64,000 bases of DNA from CAVPWP01 sp050789285 (GTDB taxonomy: Bacteria > Pseudomonadota > Alphaproteobacteria > Rhodobacterales > Rhodobacteraceae): NCBI RefSeq assembly GCF_050789285.1, contig NZ_JBOUVX010000002.1:496001-560000 (forward strand), read 5' to 3'. Position numbers and translations under genes: made by a program. Positions 19,138 through 27,801 of this stretch are shown piece after piece (position 1 is the stretch's first letter; each line of letters begins with the position of its first letter). A model generated the notes under the pieces. It saw nothing but the letters and a program-made list of their open reading frames with translations. It was not told the origin of the DNA and made no database searches.

Positions 19138-21209
19138 AGGACCCCTTCGCGCATCCGCTTGGCCTTCTGGGCTTTCAGCCAGGCCAGGGCCTCGGCCATG
19201 CGCTTCTCCAGCGCATCAGCTGCGTTGAGATTGGGCTCCCGGCCTTCCGATGCGCGGAAGGCCTTGATGCGCGGCCAGAGCGTTCGCGCCTCGTCCTCGG
19301 TCATCTCGACCCGCAGCGCCACCATGGCGGACTGCACGGTCGCCAGGAGCGTCGAGTCGAGCTTCTTCGAAGCGACCTCGAACCGCTCCTTGAAGGCGTT
19401 CACGCTGTCGATGAGCTCGATGTCGACCTCTTTGACGTTGATGAACTTCTTGACCATCTGCAGGAGCGTGTTCGGGGCTTCTGGGATTTTGTCCTCGTCG
19501 TCCTTTCCCTGCGTCTCGGGCTTCTGCCCCTCGAAGATCTTGCCAGGTTCGCCGAAGCCCCTCTCATACTCCTGCCGCGCGAGCGACAGGATGTTCATGT
19601 GAGCCGCCAGGTGCTGGCGGACGGACTCCGTCTCGTCTGGCGAGAGGTTCTCATACCGCCGTCCAATGATGTCGGTGAGAACCATCTGGGTCGCCACCTC
19701 TGGCGCCGCGTCAGGCGCCAGGACGCGCCTGTCCATTTGTTGGCACGCGGCCGCCATCAGGTCGTGCATGTCCTTCTCACAGATCTCCTTGGCGCGGTCT
19801 GTCGGCGGCTCGACGAGCCCCTTGATGCCGATCATCACATTGCCCTGGCCATCGATCTCCATGGGTTGGCGGATGTCGCCGTCCTCGCGCCGGTAGAACT
19901 TGAAGTTCGGGGCGAGCACCTGCTCCATGAGGAGCGATCCCGAGATTGCCTTCAGCATGTCGTTGACGGCGTCCGTCACCACCCCTGTTTCGACACCGGG
20001 TTCGGCCACCAGGTTCGTGAACATGGCCTTGGGCTTTCCCGGCGCGTCCCGCGTGGCGCGGCCGATGATCTGGACGATCTCCGTGAGCGACGACCGGTAG
20101 CCAATCGTCAGGGCGTGCTCGCACCACACCCAGTCGAAGCCCTCCTTTGCCATTCCGAGCGCGATGATGATGTCCACCTTCGCCCGGTCGGCTGCGTCAT
20201 CGCGCTTTCCGTTAGGTCCCCGGATCTCGCGGCCGAGCGCGGTCTTCACGATGTCCCGCCCCGGGCCGTCATCGACGAGATCGGCAACCTTCAGGATCCG
20301 CCCATCCGGGGTCTCGATCAGGTCGAAGCCGGTCTCGGGATCCCGTGACTTGTATTCACCGATGAGCCCCATGATCAGGCCCACCTCGTTCTGCTTCGTG
20401 TCGAAGGCCTCGGTCGATCCGCGGTGAGGGATGTGGATGATGGTCTTCTGGGTCGTGTCGAGAACGCCCGGCAGGCCGTTCAGGTAGTTCCCCTTGTAGA
20501 ACTGGTAGTTGATCGCCAGAGCCTTGAGATGCTCGTAGCCCTCGAGCTGCTCGTAGTAGCTGTACGTGATGGTCGAAAACCGCACCTCGTCCTCGGGGCG
20601 GAGAACCGGGTCGGCATCGCCGCGGAAGTAGCTCCCGGTCATCGCCATGACGTGGCACTTCTCCCGCGCGAGGAGCTGCCGAAGGTAGGTCCCGAGGCGG
20701 TTGTTGTCGGACGCGGAGACGTGGTGGAACTCGTCGATAGCGATGAAGCAGTCGTCGAAGGCTTCGACGCCCACGGTGTCGAGCGCCGCCTCGAACCCGA
20801 AGCGGAATGTGGCATGGGTGCAGACCAGGACCCTGGCGTCGGACTGAAGGAAAGCCGTGAAGGCGCGCACCTTCTGGGGATCGGCCTCTTCACCCGTAAG
20901 GCAGAGATTCCACCGGTCCTCGACCGTCCAGTCCGCCTCGAACCCGCCGCTCCGCAGATCGGTCGATCGGAACGACGCGCCGATTGAGGTCTCGGGCACA
21001 CAGACGATCGTCTTGCCGAGCCCCTGATGCCGCATCTTGTCGAGAGCCACGAACATGAGCGCGCGGCTCTTGCCGGCGGCCGGCGGCGCCTTCAACAGGA
21101 GATACTGGGCCGCCCGCGCCGCGTAGACGCGCGCCTGCATCGGGCGCATGCCCATTGCGTTGGTGCCGCTCCCTGAGCTGCCATAGCTGACATGAACCAT
21201 CGGGATCAT
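19134..21209 (-). CDS. SF2 (DEAD/DEAH-type) helicase of a restriction-like operon
   Basis: A 691-residue superfamily 2 helicase/translocase. Walker A reads PPAAGKS (42-48), Walker B IDEFH (158-162), motif III TGS (191-193), motif V GMAKEGFDW (352-360) and motif VI QIIGRATR (380-387). The region after 400 has no domain I recognise; the last 35 residues carry a GREP-containing helical motif shared with the head of the GIY-YIG protein. It overlaps the methyltransferase gene upstream and the nuclease gene downstream by four bases each, implying a stoichiometric complex. The likely role is DNA translocation or unwinding during restriction; this is inference. Confidence 0.85.
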   Translation of the reverse strand: MIPMVHVSYGSSGSGTNAMGMRPMQARVYAARAAQYLLLKAPPAAGKSRALMFVALDKMRHQGLGKTIVCVPETSIGASFRSTDLRSGGFEADWTVEDRWNLCLTGEEADPQKVRAFTAFLQSDARVLVCTHATFRFGFEAALDTVGVEAFDDCFIAIDEFHHVSASDNNRLGTYLRQLLAREKCHVMAMTGSYFRGDADPVLRPEDEVRFSTITYSYYEQLEGYEHLKALAINYQFYKGNYLNGLPGVLDTTQKTIIHIPHRGSTEAFDTKQNEVGLIMGLIGEYKSRDPETGFDLIETPDGRILKVADLVDDGPGRDIVKTALGREIRGPNGKRDDAADRAKVDIIIALGMAKEGFDWVWCEHALTIGYRSSLTEIVQIIGRATRDAPGKPKAMFTNLVAEPGVETGVVTDAVNDMLKAISGSLLMEQVLAPNFKFYRREDGDIRQPMEIDGQGNVMIGIKGLVEPPTDRAKEICEKDMHDLMAAACQQMDRRVLAPDAAPEVATQMVLTDIIGRRYENLSPDETESVRQHLAAHMNILSLARQEYERGFGEPGKIFEGQKPETQGKDDEDKIPEAPNTLLQMVKKFINVKEVDIELIDSVNAFKERFEVASKKLDSTLLATVQSAMVALRVEMTEDEARTLWPRIKAFRASEGREPNLNAADALEKRMAEALAWLKAQKAKRMREGVL

Positions 21210-23881
21210 GCGGCGGCCTCCTGCTTCATTCGGGCGGCGTAGAGCTTGAAGAGCTTTTCAAGCCGTTCGGTGTCGTTCCGGAAGGGCCGCCCGATATACA
21301 TCGACTCGAGCAGATCGTCGTTCTCCTTGTGCGCCTGCCGGAGGTCGTCCGGCATCGTGTCAGGGTCATAGAGATCAGCGATCGTGGCCGGGTAATGACT
21401 CCACCTGGTCTTCATTATGCGACGGGCGGATGCTGAGAGCTGATCGAGCTGATCCTGCGTGAAATGAGGAACTGGGAATGTGTTCCACCCCATCGTGTTA
21501 GAATACCGAAAATCAGACTTCAGCTTCCCGCAAACTGTAGCGATCCAGACGAGGTGAAGACGCGAGGCAATCAGCGACAGGCACCAATCAGGTGCATCAT
21601 AGAGCGCGAAAGCAAGATTTGAGACAATGGCGTTCTTCTCGAGGCGATCCACAGGCAGATATTCCCTTGCCTCAGACGAAACACTCGGAACAGCAATCGA
21701 ATGGCTGCGAGCAACATCTTGGATCTGCAGAAATCGGTAGGGGGTCGCAGCATGAGGCCTTGTCGTTGGCGCCTTGCTGGCGAGTCGCATTTCTGCAACC
21801 TTCGCGAAACGATCGGCGAGAGAAGGCATCGAGAAGGCTTCGTCCTTCTGTGCGTGCTCGATCCACAAGCAATAACGTTCAATACCCTGAATCAACTCTT
21901 GTGATCCGACATATCGTCGCACAAACTTTTCCGCCTCTGGATGCTTTTCCAGAAGCTCGGCCTTTTCATGAGGTGCGAGAATAAGGTTTCCCCCATCAGT
22001 TGGCATGTTCCCCTTTTCCATGAGGGGAAGTGCGAACAATGGTGAAGACGCAGCAACAAAGATATTTGGCCCATCCAGAAGATATGCGTTGATGTTGGAG
22101 GCTATCTCTTCGATTTCCTCATGAAACAGCCGCTTTCTATCCCTTGAGGTGTTTCTCAGCCCAACAACCACGCAGATGACTGCTGCATTTGCAGAAGCGT
22201 TGTTTCGCCATTTGAACGAGCGGTGTGCAAACCCGATTTCGACTCCACCCACCAAGATGTGAGGCCATAGAGCGCCGACGGGCTGACCTTGGCAGATCGA
22301 ATTCGTTGCAACGAGCGCGGATCGGGCAGCGCGCCCGCGGATGTAGTTTGCCGCCTTGAACATCCAGCACGAGACGAAATCGATGCGTTTATAGGCGTCG
22401 AGGGTTCCGCCAAGGACATGCTCCATGTCGGCGTTCTGTTCGTCGTTTCGGGAGTTGTCGCCAAGGAAGGGAGGATTGCCGACGATGAAGACCTGTTCAT
22501 CCTCACCCGGCGGCGGGCAGACGGCATCCCAGTTCAATCGAAGAGCGTTTCCACAGGTGATACGGGCCGCCTCTTTCAGGGGGAGGGTGGCCGGCATCTG
22601 GCCGAACACCTCTCCGAACCGGGCATTGGCCTGGTATTCGGAGATGAAGAGGGCGAGTTTGGCCGTCTCGGCCGCGAAGTCTGTGAGCTCGATGCCGTAG
22701 AAGTTCGTGATCGGAATGGCCGACCACATCTGGACCTGGGTCGATCCCTCAAGCTGGGCGATGCGCTGCAGGATTTTCGTCTCCCGTGCCCGCAGCTCCC
22801 GGTAAGAAACGACGAGGAAGTTCCCCGAGCCGCAGGCCGGATCGAAGACCCGGATCCCGCCCATCCGGTCCCGGATGCGCGCGAGCGCCTTCGAGCGATC
22901 CCACGCCTTCTCGATCTCGGCATCGAGGTCATCGAGGAACAGGGGTCCGATCACCTTCATGATGTTCGGGACGGAGGTGTAGTGCATGCCGAGCTCGGCG
23001 CGCTGCTTCGGGTCGGCCACGGACTGGATCATGGACCCGAAGATGTCAGGGTTGATCTCGCGCCAGTTCAGGGCAGCCGCATCCTTGAGGTAGCGAAAGG
23101 CCGCCGGATCGAAGGCGGGCACGTCGATCTCTCCGGCGAAGAGGCCGCCGTTCACATACTCGAGCTCGGCCGTCCATGCCGGCAGGCCGACGCGCTGGCC
23201 CTTGGGCATGTTCATCGCCCGGAACGCCGCCAAGGTTGCCTCACGCGCCTCCTCGCCCTTGTTGCCCGCGTGGGAGAAGATGAGGCGGCTGAACTGGTTG
23301 TCCGGGAAGATTCCGACATCCTCGGCGAAGAGGCAGAAGATGAGCCGCATCATAAGCTGGTTCATCTCGTGGCGCCGGGTTTCGGTCGCCCAGTCCGGGT
23401 TCGCCTTGATGAGCGCGTCGTAGAGGCGGGCCAGCTTGCCCGTCGCCTTGACGTCGATCGGGTTCTCCTCGACGGCGCGGTAGCGCTCCTTGCCGGCAGC
23501 CGGGAGGAAGAAGCCGAAGTGATCGCCGATCTCGTCAAACCGGCAGTGGAGCGTGTCGCCGCTCGCCCGGTGCTCGGCCGCGACCATGTCGCCGTCCGTC
23601 GCGATCAGGATCGCCGGCTTTGCCGTCGCCGTGCGCTTGGATCCACGTAGGGCATCGAGAGTCACGTCCACCATGCCGCCAAGCGCAGGGGCGTAGTGGA
23701 ACTTCCGCGCAACCAGGACGCCGCCGGGCAGATCGGACTTGTTGGTCGTGCCATTCCGGAGCTTCGAGACCGTCGCCTTGGCGTTGTCCGTCGCCTCCGC
23801 AAAGACGAAAGGGAACTCGCCCGCGTCGAACGGCGCCTTCGCAATGGCGTCGATGGCCTCAAAGATCTCGGTCGGGTTCAC
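21206..23881 (-). CDS. MmeI-like DNA adenine methyltransferase lacking the nuclease domain
   Basis: The 891-residue protein follows MmeI from the helical spacer onward: RLIFCLFAEDVGIF (179-192), MHYTS (299-303), SAM motif FDPACGSGNF (346-355), catalytic GNPPF (468-472), then target-recognition and C-terminal parts including YLLDGPNIFV, VRRYVGSQELIQG and YPATIADLYDPDTMP. In MmeI the first 150 residues are a PD-(D/E)xK endonuclease; here that stretch shows no ExK motif and is different sequence. So it probably methylates adenine and recognises DNA, with cleavage supplied by the helicase and GIY-YIG genes it overlaps. Start is GTG 23881 with GGAG upstream. The homology is recalled, not searched. 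Confidence 0.85.
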   Translation of the reverse strand: MNPTEIFEAIDAIAKAPFDAGEFPFVFAEATDNAKATVSKLRNGTTNKSDLPGGVLVARKFHYAPALGGMVDVTLDALRGSKRTATAKPAILIATDGDMVAAEHRASGDTLHCRFDEIGDHFGFFLPAAGKERYRAVEENPIDVKATGKLARLYDALIKANPDWATETRRHEMNQLMMRLIFCLFAEDVGIFPDNQFSRLIFSHAGNKGEEAREATLAAFRAMNMPKGQRVGLPAWTAELEYVNGGLFAGEIDVPAFDPAAFRYLKDAAALNWREINPDIFGSMIQSVADPKQRAELGMHYTSVPNIMKVIGPLFLDDLDAEIEKAWDRSKALARIRDRMGGIRVFDPACGSGNFLVVSYRELRARETKILQRIAQLEGSTQVQMWSAIPITNFYGIELTDFAAETAKLALFISEYQANARFGEVFGQMPATLPLKEAARITCGNALRLNWDAVCPPPGEDEQVFIVGNPPFLGDNSRNDEQNADMEHVLGGTLDAYKRIDFVSCWMFKAANYIRGRAARSALVATNSICQGQPVGALWPHILVGGVEIGFAHRSFKWRNNASANAAVICVVVGLRNTSRDRKRLFHEEIEEIASNINAYLLDGPNIFVAASSPLFALPLMEKGNMPTDGGNLILAPHEKAELLEKHPEAEKFVRRYVGSQELIQGIERYCLWIEHAQKDEAFSMPSLADRFAKVAEMRLASKAPTTRPHAATPYRFLQIQDVARSHSIAVPSVSSEAREYLPVDRLEKNAIVSNLAFALYDAPDWCLSLIASRLHLVWIATVCGKLKSDFRYSNTMGWNTFPVPHFTQDQLDQLSASARRIMKTRWSHYPATIADLYDPDTMPDDLRQAHKENDDLLESMYIGRPFRNDTERLEKLFKLYAARMKQEAAA

Positions 23882-24009
23882 TTCTGGCTCCGGTTGATCT
23901 CAACCAAACAAAGGATGTGGAGACACCACTGCGCAAGAAGAAATCTTCTCATGCTGATACATGCCGTCCGACGTGGCGCCGCCACCGCATCGGGCAATGG
24001 ATACGCCCG

Positions 24010-24582
24010 TCAGTGGATTCCGGATAAAGCAGCCGACATCCTGATGCGGGCACCATTGAATAGCTTGCCATAAACGTCGTTCTTGGAGAATGAAGTCATT
24101 CCGACATTGTCGATCTCGACAACGGGATAGAGCTCAAGATACTCCTGCGCTTTGAAGGTCTGGGAGCCCGCAACGAGAGGAAAGATATACGTACGGTGCT
24201 TCGACTGTGTATGGCCGTCAAAGAAACCGAGTTCCCAAGGGCACCATTTTGAGAGCGCGGCGTTTTCTGTGTGCAAATAGAACATGAGGGCGCACTGCCT
24301 CATCCGCCTGCGGAGAAGATCTGCGGTCTCCCGATTCACCTGTGAGCGATCAAGTTGCTGATCCTCTATCCAATCCACGTAAACGCTATATCCCTTCTCT
24401 TCCAAGATCTTCTTGGCGCCGAGCACAAGCTCTGAATCCATCTTTGAATGAGAGAGGAATATATCAAAGGAAGTTCTTGAGGTCGACGTGTGCTCTCTCA
24501 GGATCGCTGTTGCCGACTTTCCTATCCTGTTCGTTTCGCGCAAGGCCGCGGCGCGAGCCTCGTTCATTGTCAAGAAAGCCAT
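24010..24582 (-). CDS. TIR-domain protein
   Basis: A 190-residue protein with a single TIR domain from about residue 38: FDIFLSHSKMDSELVLGAKK opens it (beta-A and box 1), YSVYVDW follows, and SKWCPWELGFFDG (111-123) carries Glu117 at the position of the catalytic NADase glutamate. About 35 helical residues precede the domain. It is the last gene of a four-gene operon; its ATG is one base after the stop of the ThsB-type TIR gene. Likely an NAD-cleaving or cyclic-ADPR-producing sensor, by family knowledge; whether it pairs with the other TIR is inference. Confidence 0.85.
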   Translation of the reverse strand: MAFLTMNEARAAALRETNRIGKSATAILREHTSTSRTSFDIFLSHSKMDSELVLGAKKILEEKGYSVYVDWIEDQQLDRSQVNRETADLLRRRMRQCALMFYLHTENAALSKWCPWELGFFDGHTQSKHRTYIFPLVAGSQTFKAQEYLELYPVVEIDNVGMTSFSKNDVYGKLFNGARIRMSAALSGIH

Positions 24583-24583
24583 T

Positions 24584-25213
24584 TCATGCCCCTACAGATT
24601 GTGCAGCATCTCTAACCCAAGTAGGAAAGTTTCGAGAACCGTCATCACGAATGTAACAGTACTTCCTTGCATAGTTGCTGAGTTGGTACACGCCCTCACC
24701 TGCGCGTGGGCTGATCCATGTTCTCGGCAAGTCGATGGCTTGGGTAAAGTCCTTATACTGAATCCACTGACCGTCCCCCCATTCCGCAAGAAGGATGCGT
24801 CCGTCGGCAACCTTGTACACGCCCATATAGTCGAGCGGATTCCCACCTTCTTCCGAAGTCCTTTGACTCTGATCCTTCAAATTGTGAATCTGAACGGTAA
24901 GCAGCCCGTTGCCCTTAATGATGCTGCGCGCAATCTCATATCTTACCCAACGCCGATAGCATGTCTCGCGCCCGGCGAGGACGCAAGTTACCGAGGTGTT
25001 CTTTATCCCCTCGCGGATTAACGACTTGAGTGCTTCATCCCCTGTCCGTCTTGAGGTCTCCCAGATACTCCCATCGAAAAAGCCTTCGGAGGCACGATCG
25101 GAATCGTGCTGAAACATCCAAGAGTTTCTGACCTGATTCACGCGAAAGATATCATTTTGGTAATGAAAAGAGAAGAAAACGCGACGCTTTATCGGAGTCG
25201 GAAAGAGACTCAT
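24584..25213 (-). CDS. ThsB-type TIR-like (DUF1863) protein
   Basis: The N-terminal RRVFFSFHYQNDIFRVNQVRNS (about 10-31) is the signature of the MTH538 TIR-like/DUF1863 family that includes ThsB of Thoeris. CVLAGRETCYRRWVRYEI (77-94) carries Glu93 at the place of the catalytic glutamate. The 209 residues are family length, with a C-terminal extension after the TIR fold. In Thoeris such proteins sense phage and make a cyclic nucleotide that activates a partner effector. Here it is flanked within three bases by the membrane protein gene upstream and the second TIR gene downstream; no SIR2-SLOG ThsA is present. Confidence 0.85.
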   Translation of the reverse strand: MSLFPTPIKRRVFFSFHYQNDIFRVNQVRNSWMFQHDSDRASEGFFDGSIWETSRRTGDEALKSLIREGIKNTSVTCVLAGRETCYRRWVRYEIARSIIKGNGLLTVQIHNLKDQSQRTSEEGGNPLDYMGVYKVADGRILLAEWGDGQWIQYKDFTQAIDLPRTWISPRAGEGVYQLSNYARKYCYIRDDGSRNFPTWVRDAAQSVGA

Positions 25214-25216
25214 TGA

Positions 25217-25651
25217 TCATGTCCCGTGAAAGATGATGAGAGCGACGGCCGCAAGCGACAGGAACATTGCCACGTAGAACCAACTCACCGACCATGAAAG
25301 TGCCAGCCGAAAGACCGGTGCGATATCCTTCATGAAGGGCGCGGGCTCGAGGCTGTAAGCCTCAATCTCCTCGCCCTTCCGAACATGCTCATAGAGCCTC
25401 CGGTATGCCCGCTCCAGACGCAGGTACTGTGCATCCATCAGCCAAAACATGATCATCGGGATTATCGCGGCAATCGCATACAGGGGCGAAGGGTTGTCCG
25501 CCGTAGCCATTACCGCGACTGCCGCACTTCCAAAGGTCGCTGACAATGCTTTCAAGGTGAAGGAGTTCGAGCCCATGCGCGTGATTACGCCCTGAAGCAT
25601 GGTCAGGTGCGCGATCCGAATGCTCTCATCTCGGGCTTCATGTTCGCTCAA
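25217..25651 (-). CDS. Small multi-pass membrane protein, candidate effector of the TIR operon
   Basis: With TTG 25651 as start (GGGAAG eight bases upstream, inside the end of the YjzC-like gene) the product is 144 residues; an ATG at 25741 in frame would overlap that gene fully and adds unlikely residues. Hydrophobic segments lie at about 33-52, 57-73 and 118-141, separated by a charged cytosolic-looking stretch with RLERAYRRLYEHVRKG. This resembles the small SLATT/2TM-type membrane effectors of nucleotide-signalling defence systems and a family I recall beside DUF1863 TIR genes. Likely membrane-perturbing on activation; inference. Confidence 0.75.
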   Translation of the reverse strand: MSEHEARDESIRIAHLTMLQGVITRMGSNSFTLKALSATFGSAAVAVMATADNPSPLYAIAAIIPMIMFWLMDAQYLRLERAYRRLYEHVRKGEEIEAYSLEPAPFMKDIAPVFRLALSWSVSWFYVAMFLSLAAVALIIFHGT

Positions 25652-25655
25652 GGTA

Positions 25656-25847
25656 CTACTTCCCGCTCTTGCCACCGTGCTTTGTCGGGTCTGTAAGGAT
25701 GTATTTCTGGCCGGACCTTTCCGTCGGCGGCAGGGGCTCACCCTTGGTCACCGTCCGTTCCACGCCAGTCTTGCCCCCGCGGGGCCCCACAATCTCATAC
25801 TGCCCACTACGGGGCGCTTTCTCACCGGGCTTGTAGTCTTTCGTCAT
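25656..25847 (-). CDS. YjzC-like small protein
   Basis: A 63-residue basic, Gly/Pro-rich protein with GQYEIVGPRGGKTGVERTV and a C-terminal DPTKHGGKSGK, the pattern of the small YjzC-like family of unknown function. ATG 25847 is preferred; an ATG at 25862 adds five residues. It is the first gene of the TIR operon, and its last codons contain the ribosome-binding site of the membrane protein gene, so the two are tightly linked. Confidence 0.7.
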   Translation of the reverse strand: MTKDYKPGEKAPRSGQYEIVGPRGGKTGVERTVTKGEPLPPTERSGQKYILTDPTKHGGKSGK

Positions 25848-25959
25848 CTTGAATCTCCGCAATGCTCCAAACGAGGGAATCGGCTGAAATGAACCCTCAA
25901 CTGAAATAGAACATAAAGCGAACGCTTTTCAAGATGAAGCTTCGATCAGCCCGACGGGT
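25848..25959 (-). promoter_or_regulatory. Short AT-rich gap upstream of the TIR operon
   Basis: The 110 bases between the transposase stop and the YjzC-like start are the only space for a promoter of the TIR operon. They are clearly more AT-rich than the surroundings. I see no unambiguous -35/-10 pair and no operator; read-through from the transposase is also possible. Confidence 0.35.
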
Positions 25960-27768
25960 TCATCCAAAGCTGAGCAAATCCCGCATGTAAACCTTGCCCT
26001 TGGTGAGGCCGATCTTCTCCGCGGGCGTTCGACGTTCGGCCTTTGGAATGCCTGTGTCCTCGGATTCGACGAGCATGAAGTTGTGGTAGAACCGCAGGAT
26101 GGTCGAGACTTTGTTGATCATCTCGGGTCGATAGAACGCGTGCTGATACCATGCCCCATCGCCAGATGACGGGCGCTTTCCCCGATCGAACGCCTTGATC
26201 CGGGTGCGGACCTGGTTGAAGTATTTGTCCACCGGCGCCATCGAGCTCCGGGTGAGGAGAATGGCGAGATCACCGAACGACATCGTTCCCCGATCGGTGA
26301 GGAGGTAGATGGTCTTGTCCGGTTCCTCCTTGCGGTGATACCGCCACTCGAAACCTTCATCCGCCAGGAACCGCCCGCGATCGCCGGTCGGCGCGAGGGC
26401 GAACTCCTTCATCAAGCGGGCGGCGATGAGGGGAGTGATCTCGTCTTTCGTCGGGTCATTCGCCCTGAGGCCATAGGCTGCCTTGGCGATCTGCATGAGC
26501 TGCGCAAGGTGCAGGGAGTCACGGTTCTTCAGGGATTCACCTACCAGCACACGCTGTTCGCGCTTGCTGTTCCCGAGCGCTTTCCGAAACCGGACGACCG
26601 CCACATTCACCCGGCCCGCCATGATGTCGCCCGCGAAGAGCATACAGGCCAGCGCGCCGAAACCGGTGTCGCCATCGATGCAGATGTGGAGCTTGTGAAA
26701 GTCCTGTCCGACCAGCTTCTTGACCAGCATCATGTGCGCGGTCTGGAAAGTCTCGGCACGGATCCGTGAGCCCTTGCCTGGCAGAGTGATGTGGTTCGGC
26801 GGCGGGCCCGGTGGGGTGGGCTGGTTGGTGGCGCCTCGGGTGATTGAGTCGACATACTCGGAATAGGTCCACGTTCGCGCGCAGTCCCTCCATGCCCTGG
26901 GGACGAAGAAGTCTCCATTGATGAGCATGGCCCGCTCGGTCTCCTGCGGGTCCAGGTCGGGGTCGTAATCTGTCGTTGAGGCCACGATGTAGCTCGTGCT
27001 CCTCTCGACCGTGGCAGCATGATAAACGGGCACGGTGTCCACCGAGCCATTCCGTTCCCAGTTGGCCAAAAGCATCTGGACATCGCAGGAGAGAACACGA
27101 TGTCGATCGGCGAAAGCTTTTGCCAGGTTTTGCTCTTTGTATCCCGCCATTCGGCGGCATTGGTCGGCAAGGAAGTCGATGCGGTGATAGAGCCGATCGG
27201 CCGGAATGTCCGAGATCTCCCGGATCCGTCGAAGAGGGACGTTGTTAACCAAGAGCCGCATGATCTCACCGGTCTCGGTCGTCTCCTTGTGGCGCCGCGT
27301 GGGCGCGCCAATGGAGAACGTCTTCGCGCATGCCTTGCACTGGAATCGTGGGTCGCCCTTCGGCGTCGTTCCATGCGTGCGGTAGGCCGATGGCATCAAG
27401 CTTTTGGGCACGCCATGGCTCCCGCACGCTGGATTTGGGCAGTATTCCCTTTTTGTTCTCCTATGCGAGCGCATGAGCCGGGAGTATTCTTCCACGAGCG
27501 CCCTGTTTGATTTGATCGTGCTTTCTTTCTTGCAGGTGCGGCACTTATACGACCGTGCGTCGTTGAGGCGTTTGAGGCTCCCGGAAGAGGTGCCCGAACC
27601 TTGAGAGGCGAGAGTAGGAGGCACAGCGAACGACGCACAGAGCGGGTTCCGACAGGCGTTCACGGTAAAGCCGCCCACCGTCCGTGGCAGATAGTTGGGG
27701 GCCGGATCCGCTGCCGAAGAAAAGTTCGGGACGAGTCCGCCGCCCGTCAGGGTTGGTGAGCGCGCCAT
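25960..27768 (-). CDS. Transposase with tandem zinc ribbons (DDE-like)
   Basis: A 602-residue protein (from ATG 27768). Two zinc-ribbon halves repeat the pattern C-x-N-P-x-C then C-x2-C: Cys39/44 with Cys76/79, and Cys110/115 with Cys144/147. A helix-turn-helix-like segment with LVNNVPLRRIREISDIPADRL follows, then candidate catalytic aspartates Asp229 (SCDVQ) and Asp365 (CIDGD), and a C-terminal RRTPAEKIGLTKG block as seen in DDE transposases. The ribbons plus DDE layout recall the IS1/IS1595 side, but I cannot name the family. An in-frame TTG at 27807 is rejected because it is the -35 hexamer TTGACA. It sits just inside the right terminal repeat, as expected for the mobilising enzyme. Confidence 0.8.
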   Translation of the reverse strand: MARSPTLTGGGLVPNFSSAADPAPNYLPRTVGGFTVNACRNPLCASFAVPPTLASQGSGTSSGSLKRLNDARSYKCRTCKKESTIKSNRALVEEYSRLMRSHRRTKREYCPNPACGSHGVPKSLMPSAYRTHGTTPKGDPRFQCKACAKTFSIGAPTRRHKETTETGEIMRLLVNNVPLRRIREISDIPADRLYHRIDFLADQCRRMAGYKEQNLAKAFADRHRVLSCDVQMLLANWERNGSVDTVPVYHAATVERSTSYIVASTTDYDPDLDPQETERAMLINGDFFVPRAWRDCARTWTYSEYVDSITRGATNQPTPPGPPPNHITLPGKGSRIRAETFQTAHMMLVKKLVGQDFHKLHICIDGDTGFGALACMLFAGDIMAGRVNVAVVRFRKALGNSKREQRVLVGESLKNRDSLHLAQLMQIAKAAYGLRANDPTKDEITPLIAARLMKEFALAPTGDRGRFLADEGFEWRYHRKEEPDKTIYLLTDRGTMSFGDLAILLTRSSMAPVDKYFNQVRTRIKAFDRGKRPSSGDGAWYQHAFYRPEMINKVSTILRFYHNFMLVESEDTGIPKAERRTPAEKIGLTKGKVYMRDLLSFG

Positions 27769-27801
27769 AGCAGCGCAAAACAACGCCCTGAGATGGCGGG
27801 C

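Noticed and set aside
22289..23650. 453-codon plus-strand frame opposite the MmeI-like methyltransferase
   Set aside because: The minus-strand gene has clear methyltransferase motifs and the plus frame has none.
17926..23881. Assignment of module 1 as BREX or DISARM
   Set aside because: The methyltransferase could recall PglX or DrmM, but there is no PglZ, BrxC, DrmA or DrmB homologue, and MmeI-type blocks run through its target-recognition part.
24010..25651. Assignment of module 2 as classical type I or II Thoeris
   Set aside because: No SIR2, SLOG or macro domain is encoded; only the ThsB-type TIR part is typical.
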